9,181 bases of DNA from Acholeplasmataceae bacterium UBA5769 (GTDB lineage Bacteria > Bacillota_I > Bacilli_A > Acholeplasmatales > Acholeplasmataceae): NCBI GenBank assembly GCA_002418725.1, contig DIER01000047.1, positions 1-9,181 of the forward strand, given 5' to 3'. This document shows positions 1 through 5,371 of the stretch, piece after piece. Each line of letters starts with the position of its first letter. Position 1 is the stretch's first letter. A model generated the notes under the pieces. The model searched no databases, was not told the DNA's origin, and worked only from the letters and a program-made list of their open reading frames with translations. The position numbers and the translations under genes were made by a program.

Positions 1-395
1 CACAAGTAAACCATTCAAAAAGAATGTTTGCAGTTCATGTCAGAGATTTTGATGGAACGCTCTATTCTTATGCGCTTGTTAATCCCGTTTTAAAAGCGCG
101 ATCGAACGAGATTATCTACGTCCCCGGTGGCGAGGGGTGTTTATCCGTTGATCGTGAAACCGAAGGTTTGACACCACGGTATGGATCCGTCATTTTTGAA
201 GCACTTCAATACGATATTGAAAAAGACGAGTTGAAACCCATTGAGCTTCGCCTACATGGTTATGTAGGGATTGTCTTTCAACATGAGTTCGATCATATCA
301 ACGGCATTATGTTTACCACAAAACTTTTTCCTAGCCTTCCACATGCGAAACCTGCATTTGAGTTTGTGACTGAGGAAGAGGAAGAAACTACTTAA
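1..395 (+). CDS. def: Peptide deformylase, type 2 (5'-truncated by window edge)
   Basis: Removes the N-terminal formyl group from nascent proteins at the ribosome, using a metal ion held by one Cys and two His. The reading frame is open to the window edge: bases 3-23 encode QVNHSKR ahead of the first Met at 24. That Gln most likely belongs to motif I (GxGLAAxQ), and bases 1-2 (CA) fit the end of a Pro codon just before it. Motif II is visible as GGEGCLSVDR (the Cys is a metal ligand) and motif III as QHEFDHINGIMF (two His ligands and the catalytic Glu). The motif II form and the long insert around it match the Gram-positive type-2 enzymes, usually about 185 residues, so roughly the first third is outside the window. 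The true start is not visible. The C-terminus is a run of Glu and Thr. The stop overlaps the convergent downstream gene by 8 bp. Confidence 0.95.
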   Translation, partial: QVNHSKRMFAVHVRDFDGTLYSYALVNPVLKARSNEIIYVPGGEGCLSVDRETEGLTPRYGSVIFEALQYDIEKDELKPIELRLHGYVGIVFQHEFDHINGIMFTTKLFPSLPHAKPAFEFVTEEEEETT

Positions 396-1293
396 ATACT
401 GCTTTTACTAACTTAATCTGATTTTCAAGAATGTCATCTTCGGTGACATTTTTTGTTTCTTCATCCGGAAAAATTCGTCTTGAAAGCTCTCTTAAACGTT
501 TTTCTTTTTGTTTTTTATCGTTAGAAAAGATTTTCTTAAAGAAACCTTTTTTAGCAACTTCATCATGAAACATGGACGTACTGAACTGATGGTCAACCAT
601 GATATAACCGTCAAATCGATCTCTGACCAATTTTTTCATGACTTTTAGAACATCGGACTTCCCAAAGCCTAAAAGTTCGGGTTCACCTTTATGGTTGGCA
701 TCATGAGCAAAAAAAACAGAAATATTAGAACGCAAGAGGCGATAAGCCGTGGTGGGAGATTCATTACTCATCATGAGCATCACAGGGTCGAAAGCAATCG
801 ACATGTGCTTAGTTTTCATCTTTTTAAAAATATAAGCATAAGTGTTTGCTTTATAACCCATCACAGGCAATATGACAACTTTCTTACCCGAACGCATCGC
901 TTGGTCGATATAATCACCTAGTCTTTTTTCAATGCTGTCAAATTCTTCTAAAATGTTATGGATAATGGGTAATCTCAATAACACATGATTGACCTTCAAT
1001 CTATCGGCAACTTTTAAGATATATTTAAATTCATCCAACGCGTTGTTGTGTTTACGATCATCATAAGGATCGTATGGCGTGATGTTTGAATCAATGATCG
1101 ATAATTTGATACGTTCACCTTTGGTATCTAGGATAATTTTCTTCAACTCACCATCTGAGCACTCCAATAAAGGCTGTCCAGAATAAGTGCGTAAAGCGAT
1201 GGTATCTAAACCATGTTTGATGGCTTTTTGCATGCTTTCCGTTAAGTTTAATTTCCCTTCTAAATCAAAATAACCCGTCAACGTTGCTTTCAT
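388..1293 (-). CDS. TIM-barrel protein, xylose-isomerase-like (sugar isomerase/AP endonuclease superfamily), function unknown
   Basis: A 301-residue soluble protein whose strand-helix rhythm looks like the xylose-isomerase-like TIM barrel. Strand-like segments are GLDTIALR (28-35), KLSIIDSN (63-70), HVLLRLP (103-109), KVVILPVMG (138-146) and SIAFDP (165-170). The end of the barrel has the most recognisable part: FFAHDANHKGE, then LGFGKSD, then FDGYIMVDHQ (about 194-236), which resembles the His-x-x-Asp, Gly-x-Gly and gyxG-xxxxE elements of sugar phosphate isomerases/epimerases. The final acidic ligand position would be Asp234 rather than Glu, and the usual Glu after the middle strand is not evident, so catalytic activity is uncertain. 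A charged, probably helical tail (about 245-301) lies beyond the barrel. It is the last gene of the thiI operon. Its ATG overlaps the preceding stop by 4 nt (ATGA) and has a GGGAGGGA ribosome-binding site just upstream. The substrate is not known. Confidence 0.7.
   Translation of the reverse strand: MKATLTGYFDLEGKLNLTESMQKAIKHGLDTIALRTYSGQPLLECSDGELKKIILDTKGERIKLSIIDSNITPYDPYDDRKHNNALDEFKYILKVADRLKVNHVLLRLPIIHNILEEFDSIEKRLGDYIDQAMRSGKKVVILPVMGYKANTYAYIFKKMKTKHMSIAFDPVMLMMSNESPTTAYRLLRSNISVFFAHDANHKGEPELLGFGKSDVLKVMKKLVRDRFDGYIMVDHQFSTSMFHDEVAKKGFFKKIFSNDKKQKEKRLRELSRRIFPDEETKNVTEDDILENQIKLVKAVFK
430..454 (+). terminator. Probable intrinsic terminator of def, inside the convergent CDS
   Basis: Arms AATGTCA (430-436) and TGACATT (444-450) form a perfect 7-bp stem. 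The loop can add a C-G pair closing a UUCG tetraloop (438-443, with U437 bulged). The right arm runs into six T (449-454). It sits 35 bp after the deformylase stop, within the 3' coding end of the opposing gene. The structure is seen directly; the termination role is inferred. Confidence 0.7.
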
Positions 1294-1988
1294 AAGTCCC
1301 TCCCTAAATACATTAAAATAGCACCTGCAACACTCACATTCAAACTTTCAACACGCTTGGTGTCAATATGGACAGCGCCATCTGATATCGCTTTAATTGA
1401 TTCTGAGATGCCATGACCTTCATTGCCTAAGATTAACACGGTTTTGTCATGAAACGAGGGGTCACCTGTTTCATGTGCATCCGCATAAAGAAGATGATAG
1501 CCTTGTTGTTTTAACTGAACTAAGGCTTCATGAAGCGGTTTGCGTTCCACATATACATCAAAAATAGCACCTTTTGATGCACGAACCGTTTTTTCATTGT
1601 ACAGATCAGCGCACTGAGGGCTTAACAGAATATGAAGAAATCCAAAGGCTGAAGCACTTCTGATGAGTGCACCCACATTATCTGGGTCTTGTACGTCATC
1701 TAGCAAGAGGACGCGATTTGAGGTGAGTGGGTTGGTAACCTTCTTGCAGACTGCGATAACATCAAAGTAAGTTTCCGCTTGCTGAAATTCCTTGAAGAGC
1801 ACTTCATCGTATAGTGTTCCTTCGATATCTGTGTTTGATGTGATGATTTCATGGACAAAACCTTTTGCCTTTGCAGCATCCACCAAATGTTTTCCATAAG
1901 CTAAAAACAGACCATGCTGATCACGGTATTTTTTATATTTTAACGATTGATATAATTTGAAGTTTTTGTTTTGTTTCGAGGTAATCAA
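1290..1988 (-). CDS. SpoU/TrmH-family RNA 2'-O-methyltransferase
   Basis: A SAM-dependent ribose methyltransferase of the SPOUT (trefoil-knot) class, acting on rRNA or tRNA. All three family motifs are present: motif 1 LDDVQDPDNVGALIRSA (about 96-112, with Asn104 and Arg110), motif 2 LILGNEGHGIS (about 185-195, with Glu190) and motif 3 VESLNVSVAGAI (about 213-224). The N-terminal 75 or so residues (SKQNKNFKLYQSLKYKKYRDQHGLFLAYG) match the L30e-like SpoU substrate-binding domain found in RlmB/TsnR-like members. At 232 residues it is slightly short for that group. The start codon is TTG and overlaps the thiI stop as TTGA, with only a weak GAG/GATGG ribosome-binding site, which suggests translational coupling to thiI. 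No other in-frame start could keep the binding domain. The target nucleotide cannot be told from sequence: an RlmB-like 23S rRNA target is plausible but unproven. Confidence 0.9.
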   Translation of the reverse strand: MITSKQNKNFKLYQSLKYKKYRDQHGLFLAYGKHLVDAAKAKGFVHEIITSNTDIEGTLYDEVLFKEFQQAETYFDVIAVCKKVTNPLTSNRVLLLDDVQDPDNVGALIRSASAFGFLHILLSPQCADLYNEKTVRASKGAIFDVYVERKPLHEALVQLKQQGYHLLYADAHETGDPSFHDKTVLILGNEGHGISESIKAISDGAVHIDTKRVESLNVSVAGAILMYLGRDL

Positions 1989-3244
1989 ACCATCTCACTC
2001 ATTTCTTTTTGATAGCGATCAAACGCTTCTTTGACTTCAAAACCATAGGTTGACATTTCCCATGTATCTTTTGCATGAATCTGTATCGTAATGACATGTT
2101 CGATTGCTGCTTCAATCAATGATTCATACGGAACATAGGTTTCGTATTTGGATGCATACAGTTCCATAGGCTTTGTTACAGGCTGCTTGGGTACATAGAT
2201 AGAGCAACAGTCATTAAAAGGTTTAATGGAGATATCATAAGCCCCCATTTCTTTTGATAACGCGATGATCTCAAGTTTATCGTAAGTGATCAAAGGTCTT
2301 AAGACAGGAAGTTTTGTTACAGCTTCAACGACTTGCATGGATTGTAGGGTTTGTGAAGCAACTTGACCCACGGATTCACCGTTGATCAATGCGTAAATCT
2401 TTTTCTTTTTGGTAAATCTTTCTGCGATACGATACATCATGCGTCTCATGATGGTAATCATGTAAGGCTCAGGGATATGATCAAGAATCGCGTGGTGAAG
2501 TTTTGCAAACGGGACCAGATGTAACGTGATGTTTTGATTCATGGTATAGGTTGCGAGTATACGGGAAAGATCAATCACTTTTTGAACAGATTCAATGGGT
2601 GTCAGTGGTGTACTTTCGAAATGCATCAACTCAACTTCAATACCCTGTTTCATGGCTAAGTAACCTGCAACAGGACTGTCAATCCCACCACTCATCATGA
2701 GCAATCCTTTTCCACCTGTTCCATAAGGGTATCCACCCATGCCTTTGATGCGATCAACATAAAGGTATGCTGCTTCTATACGAAACTCGATATAGAGCGT
2801 TAACTCTGGATGTTTGACATCGACGACGAGGTGATGCTTCGTCCCCTTTATCATCTCTTTTGCAACGTTTTGTGTGATTTCTAGACTCGTCATGGGAAAT
2901 GATTTATTCGTGCGTCTCGTCTCGATTTTAAACGTTGTACCATCTTTTATCGCTGTCTCATCCAACAACAAAATGCCTTCCTTGATAATGGCTTCTATAT
3001 CAGGTGTGGTGACATGTGCAATGGAAAAGTCGTGAATCCCACTGATCCGTTTGAGACGTTCTATCAAGACTGTCTCTTCACCAAGATCATAGTCGATCAT
3101 GATCCGGTCATGTCTTAAGACATATGTTACGGATAAATCCGCTAAAGCGGTCATGATATGCTTTCTCACACGTTTGATGAAAAACCCAATATTTTGTCCT
3201 TTAAGCATCATGTCGCCAAAGCGAATCAAGATTCTTTTTTTCAT
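1985..3244 (-). CDS. thiI: tRNA 4-thiouridine synthase ThiI (no rhodanese domain)
   Basis: Adenylates U8 of tRNA and transfers sulfur to make 4-thiouridine; in many bacteria it also takes part in thiamine thiazole synthesis. The order of domains is an N-terminal ferredoxin-like part (KKRILIRFGDMMLKGQN at the start), a THUMP domain (about 60-165) and a PP-loop ATPase domain with the nucleotide loop MSGGIDSP (about 184-191). The family's conserved Cys region follows as FNDCCSIYVPKQPVTKP (two adjacent Cys near 346-347), and the protein ends about 70 residues later. There is no rhodanese domain, as in Bacillus-type ThiI, so sulfur would have to come directly from a cysteine desulfurase that is not encoded here. 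I chose the ATG at 3244 over the in-frame ATG at 3256. It gives the usual family N-terminus, has GGTGAT 4 nt upstream, and the promoter at 3262-3267 would start transcription at about 3255, within the upstream ATG. First gene of a three-gene operon. Confidence 0.95.
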   Translation of the reverse strand: MKKRILIRFGDMMLKGQNIGFFIKRVRKHIMTALADLSVTYVLRHDRIMIDYDLGEETVLIERLKRISGIHDFSIAHVTTPDIEAIIKEGILLLDETAIKDGTTFKIETRRTNKSFPMTSLEITQNVAKEMIKGTKHHLVVDVKHPELTLYIEFRIEAAYLYVDRIKGMGGYPYGTGGKGLLMMSGGIDSPVAGYLAMKQGIEVELMHFESTPLTPIESVQKVIDLSRILATYTMNQNITLHLVPFAKLHHAILDHIPEPYMITIMRRMMYRIAERFTKKKKIYALINGESVGQVASQTLQSMQVVEAVTKLPVLRPLITYDKLEIIALSKEMGAYDISIKPFNDCCSIYVPKQPVTKPMELYASKYETYVPYESLIEAAIEHVITIQIHAKDTWEMSTYGFEVKEAFDRYQKEMSEMV

Positions 3245-3255
3245 TCTTATCACCA

Positions 3256-3283
3256 TTAACTATTTTACCACATATGCTATAAT
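3256..3283 (+). promoter_or_regulatory. Promoter of the methionine sulfoxide reductase gene
   Basis: A perfect TATAAT (3278-3283) is preceded by TGC, giving an extended -10, with TTAACT (3256-3261) as a 4-of-6 match to -35 at 16-bp spacing. The predicted start is near 3290, leaving about 13 nt to the ATG at 3303. Confidence 0.7.
3262..3267 (-). promoter_or_regulatory. thiI operon promoter (extended -10)
   Basis: On the minus strand the sequence reads TGGTAAAAT, an extended -10 (TGn plus TAAAAT). No good -35 is visible. The predicted start at about 3255 leaves a leader of roughly 11 nt before the thiI ATG at 3244. Confidence 0.55.
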
Positions 3284-3302
3284 ATGAACGGTGGTGATGA
3301 AA

Positions 3303-3752
3303 ATGAATAAACAAGAAATTTTAGAAAGTGCGCGTATCCTTCTCGCTGAACAACCCAATGAAATCGCAATCCTATCGAATGCATCGGCATTCATCAACGA
3401 TACGTTTGACCGCATCAATTGGGCAGGCTTTTATTTATGGGACGGTCATCAATTAACGGTAGGTCCTTTTCAAGGTCACGTGGCTTGCTCAACCATTCCC
3501 CTTGGTAAAGGTGTGTGTGGTGAAGCTGCACTAAAGAAAATGACGATGGTTGTCAAAGACGTCCATGAACACCCAAATCACATCGCATGCGATGCGAACA
3601 GTCGTTCTGAAGTCGTTGTTCCTATCTTCATTAAAAATGCGTTATATGGCGTTTTAGACATCGATAGTCCAGTCATTGATCGTTTTGATAAAGAGATTGT
3701 CTCATTCTTTGAGGAATTCGTCAGTTTACTCGTAAAAACAATTGACAAATGA
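3303..3752 (+). CDS. msrC: Free methionine-(R)-sulfoxide reductase (GAF-domain fRMsr)
   Basis: Reduces free L-methionine-(R)-sulfoxide in the cytoplasm, recycling oxidised methionine with thioredoxin-type reductant. The 149-residue product is a single GAF domain. It carries the family signature GPFQGHVACSTIPLGKGVCGEAA, followed by VVKDVHEHPNHIACDANSRSEVVVP. The three conserved Cys are at 62, 72 and 96, matching the resolving and catalytic Cys of the E. coli and yeast enzymes. The C-terminal YGVLDIDSP segment is also typical. The ATG at 3303 was chosen because GGTGAT lies 4 nt upstream (3293-3298); earlier in-frame GTG and ATG codons fall within or next to this ribosome-binding site. It is transcribed divergently from thiI. 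There is no separate terminator before the rpsD promoter, whose -35 overlaps the last codons of this gene, so read-through into rpsD is possible. Confidence 0.93.
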   Translation: MNKQEILESARILLAEQPNEIAILSNASAFINDTFDRINWAGFYLWDGHQLTVGPFQGHVACSTIPLGKGVCGEAALKKMTMVVKDVHEHPNHIACDANSRSEVVVPIFIKNALYGVLDIDSPVIDRFDKEIVSFFEEFVSLLVKTIDK

Positions 3753-3770
3753 TACCCTATAGGGTAAAAT
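3742..3770 (+). promoter_or_regulatory. Consensus promoter of rpsD
   Basis: TTGACA (3742-3747) and TAAAAT (3765-3770) are separated by exactly 17 bp, a near-perfect housekeeping sigma promoter. The -35 overlaps the last codons of the preceding gene. The spacer holds the 14-bp perfect palindrome TACCCTATAGGGTA (3753-3766), which reaches into the -10. Transcription would start near 3777. Confidence 0.85.
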
Positions 3771-3776
3771 GATAAG

Positions 3777-3939
3777 CGTCGGTAAAAAGCAGGCAACATT
3801 TCGATTGATGTGCGATCCCTACCAGTTGGAGCCCCTAGTAACCATTTACTGCTTAATGGCGAACAGAACATCGGGATACCTTGAATCAGAATACTTTGCA
3901 GTTTTTGCCTACCAATAAAATAAAAGGAGGTAAAAATTT
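3777..3939 (+). promoter_or_regulatory. rpsD 5' leader RNA, candidate S4 autoregulatory element
   Basis: About 163 nt separate the predicted transcription start from the rpsD ATG, with no credible ORF. Possible pairings seen by eye: a long-range closing stem of AGGCAA (3791-3796) with TTGCCT (3905-3910), extended by GGT (3781-3783) with ACC (3911-3913); ATCCC (3815-3819) with GGGAT (3873-3877); ACAT (3796-3799) with ATGT (3808-3811), which competes with the long-range stem at position 3796; and two alternative small hairpins, AGTAA/TTACT (3837-3850) or CCATT/AATGG (3842-3859). The ribosome-binding site AAAGGAGGT (3923-3931) lies just 3' of the closing stem. In Bacillus subtilis, S4 represses its own leader translationally; the same role here is inferred from position, length and structure. 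I cannot match a covariance model by eye. Confidence 0.6.
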
Positions 3940-4539
3940 ATGTCACGTTACACAGGACCTACATGGAAAATTTCACGTCGTTTGGGTTACTCGCTTTCAG
4001 AAACTGGTAAAGAGTTAAAGAAGCGTCCATACGCACCAGGTCAACATGGTCAACGCCGTTCAAAGATTAGCGACTACGGTACACAGCTCCATGAAAAACA
4101 AAAGGTTAGATTCACTTACGGAATCTCAGAAAAGCAATTCAGAAAGACTTTTGAAGAAGCGAATCTTAGACAAGGTAAGCATGGTGAAAATTTCCTTAAG
4201 TTACTTGAATCAAGATTGGACAACGTTGTTTATCGTTTAGGCTTAGCGAAGACAAGAGCACAAGCTCGTCAATTAGTTAACCACGGACATTTCCTCGTTG
4301 ATGGTAAGAAGGTAGATATTCCTTCATACCGTTTAGTACCAGGACAAAAGATTGCATTAAAAGAAGCATCAAGAACCTTAAAGGTTGTCTTAGAAGCTTT
4401 AGAAGCACAATATGCATCTGTTGACTTCGTATCATTCGACAAGGATTCTATGACTGGAACATTCGTTCGTTATCCAGAACGCAATGAGATTCTCCAAGAA
4501 ATCAATGAACAATTAATCGTTGAATTCTACAACAGATAA
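3940..4539 (+). CDS. rpsD: 30S ribosomal protein S4
   Basis: Primary 16S rRNA-binding protein of the small subunit, needed early in 30S assembly and for decoding accuracy. It is 199 residues, the usual bacterial length. The N-terminal MSRYTGPTWKISRRLG and KRPYAPGQHGQRR segments are characteristic, and the S4 RNA-binding domain spans about 90-150 (SRLDNVVYRLGLAKTRAQAR, then HFLVDGKKVDIPSYRLVPGQ). There are no cysteines, so this is the zinc-free (C-minus) form. A strong AAAGGAGGT ribosome-binding site precedes the ATG, with 9 nt between the GGAGG core and the start. The gene stands alone between its own promoter and a strong terminator, as in B. subtilis, and is not in the alpha operon. That fits autogenous control through the leader. 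Confidence 0.98.
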   Translation: MSRYTGPTWKISRRLGYSLSETGKELKKRPYAPGQHGQRRSKISDYGTQLHEKQKVRFTYGISEKQFRKTFEEANLRQGKHGENFLKLLESRLDNVVYRLGLAKTRAQARQLVNHGHFLVDGKKVDIPSYRLVPGQKIALKEASRTLKVVLEALEAQYASVDFVSFDKDSMTGTFVRYPERNEILQEINEQLIVEFYNR

Positions 4540-4553
4540 TCTCAATCAACAAG

Positions 4554-4591
4554 AAAAAAAAGATTGTGTGTTTGACGCACAATCTTTTTTT
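4554..4591 (+). terminator. Bidirectional intrinsic terminator between rpsD and the convergent membrane-protein gene
   Basis: AGATTGTG (4561-4568) pairs with CACAATCT (4578-4585), extended inward by two further pairs around a TTTGA loop. A run of A (4554-4561) precedes it and seven T (4585-4591) follow. The A run gives a U-tract on the other strand, so it can serve both rpsD and the gene ending at 4603. Confidence 0.92.
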
Positions 4592-4602
4592 AATGTTTTA
4601 TG

Positions 4603-5109
4603 CTAATCGATAAGTTTCGCATTACCTAAATGGATAATTCTTTTTTTGTTACTTTCGTCTAAGACCAACGCTAACTGAAATTTGTTAACCTTTAAGATGG
4701 TGTAGGATTCGTTAGTAATTCCTTGAACCAGAGGGTAAAGGTATAAAGTTCTTCCTTCTCTAAACTCAATGAAATAATCAGGAATCCAGTGTTTGCGATG
4801 ACGATAGCTTTTGAAAATTTCACCAACTTCAACCATGTGATCAATGAATTTTTGAGGATAGGGTATCATGAAAAACTCTTGATGCATTTTAATCTTCTTA
4901 TGCTTAAGGGTGTTTTTAATTTGATGCATTTTAATGCCAAATGACGTTAAAACGATGGTTATGAGTAAGAGAAATGTGATATGAATAAGTCTATGATCCA
5001 CGGATAAGTAGATCATAGACAAAATGTATGCGATGAGTAGTGGTAGGATGAGTAAAAGATGAAATGCAATGGTTTTATTGCGACGTTTTTGAATGTAATG
5101 GATAATCAT
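4603..5109 (-). CDS. Small membrane protein with two predicted helices, function unknown
   Basis: I do not recognise this 168-residue protein. It starts with a basic stretch (IQKRRNK), then two hydrophobic segments suited to membrane helices (about 14-36 and 41-60), with a short loop between (SVDHRL). About 105 soluble residues follow, rich in Lys, His and aromatic residues. By the positive-inside rule both the N-terminus and the C-terminal domain would face the cytoplasm. The soluble part has an alternating strand pattern (WIPDYFIEFREGRTLYLYPLVQG, then SYTILKVNKFQLALVLDE), suggesting a small beta domain. This layout, two helices and a cytosolic beta domain, recalls bacterial PH-like or YcxB-type proteins, but no signature motif is evident. 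The ribosome-binding site is AAAGGAA, 5 nt before the ATG. It is convergent with rpsD and shares its terminator. Upstream lies an unusually structured 260-bp region. Confidence 0.8.
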   Translation of the reverse strand: MIIHYIQKRRNKTIAFHLLLILPLLIAYILSMIYLSVDHRLIHITFLLLITIVLTSFGIKMHQIKNTLKHKKIKMHQEFFMIPYPQKFIDHMVEVGEIFKSYRHRKHWIPDYFIEFREGRTLYLYPLVQGITNESYTILKVNKFQLALVLDESNKKRIIHLGNAKLID

Positions 5110-5126
5110 AATGTTCCTTTCAGGAT

Positions 5127-5182
5127 AAAAAAGGTTAACAAGTATCGTATTAACTGAGAAAATGCTTGGTGTTAACTTTTTT
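5127..5182 (-). terminator. Terminator-like inverted repeat upstream of the membrane-protein gene (possible attenuator)
   Basis: On the plus strand, AAAAAAGGTTAACAAG (5127-5142) faces CTTGGTGTTAACTTTTTT (5165-5182). The arms pair along nearly their whole length with small bulges and a 22-nt loop. Each arm ends in six A or T, so a U-tract would follow the stem on either strand. It lies between the promoter candidate at 5223-5251 and the gene start at 5109. The stem is AT-rich, so its strength is uncertain. Confidence 0.45.
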
Positions 5183-5185
5183 CAT
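5150..5185 (-). CDS. 11-codon mini-ORF, candidate leader peptide
   Basis: ATG at 5185 reads MKKVNTKHFLS then TAA. A G-rich stretch (GGGGGCGGAAG) lies immediately upstream but too close to be an ideal ribosome-binding site. The ORF runs through one arm of the terminator-like hairpin, the geometry of a translated attenuator leader. There is no amino-acid run hinting at a signal. Such a short ORF could arise by chance, hence the low confidence. Confidence 0.2.
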   Translation of the reverse strand: MKKVNTKHFLS

Positions 5186-5222
5186 CTTCCGCCCCCAGCG
5201 AAATATTTTTAATTCCATCATT

Positions 5223-5251
5223 ATTCTATCAGCATTTAGACGATAATACAA
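5223..5251 (-). promoter_or_regulatory. Promoter candidate for the small membrane-protein gene
   Basis: On the minus strand TTGTAT (5246-5251) and TAGAAT (5223-5228) are spaced by exactly 17 bp. Transcription would start near 5216, giving a leader of about 105 nt that includes the mini-ORF and the terminator-like hairpin. Confidence 0.5.
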
Positions 5252-5261
5252 ACACAAAACC

Positions 5262-5287
5262 GATATCATACATAAATGTAAGATATC
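5262..5287. repeat. 26-bp inverted repeat, operator-like
   Basis: GATATC (5262-5267) then TACAT (5269-5273), mirrored by ATGTA (5276-5280) then GATATC (5282-5287), with a single A/A mismatch per half and a 2-bp centre. It lies just upstream of the -35 at 5246-5251 relative to the minus-strand gene, and downstream of the tpiA terminator, so it is not part of an obvious terminator. Confidence 0.6.
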
Positions 5288-5302
5288 TTGCACAAAGTAT
5301 CA

Positions 5303-5323
5303 TGATATTTTCACAAAATATCA
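5303..5323. repeat. 21-bp perfect inverted repeat, operator-like
   Basis: Arms TGATATTTT (5303-5311) and AAAATATCA (5315-5323) are perfectly complementary around a CAC centre. It shares the GATAT core with the neighbouring inverted repeat at 5262-5287, with centres 38 bp apart. No U-tract follows on either strand, which argues against a terminator and for a DNA-binding site or an RNA hairpin. Confidence 0.6.
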
Positions 5324-5336
5324 CACATTTCTCCTT

Positions 5337-5364
5337 AAAAAAATAAAACCCATGTTTCCATGGG
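5337..5364 (-). terminator. Intrinsic terminator of the pgk-tpiA operon
   Basis: Read on the minus strand: CCCATG, a GAAA tetraloop, CATGGG, then TTTTATTTTTTT. It begins 8 nt after the tpiA stop codon. It is a textbook GNRA-loop terminator and closes the four-gene operon. Confidence 0.93.
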
Positions 5365-5371
5365 ATTATTG

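Noticed and set aside
691..921. Plus-strand ORF inside the TIM-barrel gene; similar shadows at 3099-3287, 5643-5867, 7045-7248 and minus-strand 1700-1897, 5791-5973, 7050-7241
   Set aside because: All lie in other frames of convincing genes, lack start signals and have protein-like composition only by mirror effect.
3245..3256. Upstream in-frame ATG of thiI (3256) as the start
   Set aside because: It has no ribosome-binding site and lies at the predicted transcription start; the ATG at 3244 has GGTGAT 4 nt upstream and gives the usual family N-terminus.
1985..3752. Mollicute genetic code with TGA read as Trp
   Set aside because: TGA ends thiI, the SpoU methyltransferase, the methionine sulfoxide reductase and the ComK-like gene at the expected family lengths or in neat overlaps, and Trp residues in conserved places are TGG.
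3578..3871. A 97-codon minus-strand ORF across the end of the methionine sulfoxide reductase gene and the rpsD leader
   Set aside because: It lies antisense to a strongly conserved gene and to the leader, with no ribosome-binding site and no recognisable domain.
5262..5323. CRISPR or tandem repeat array
   Set aside because: Only two dissimilar inverted repeats sharing a short GATAT core; no repeat-spacer regularity.
5303..5323. Second terminator for tpiA
   Set aside because: No U-tract follows on the minus strand, and a strong terminator already lies at 5337-5364 upstream of it in the direction of transcription.
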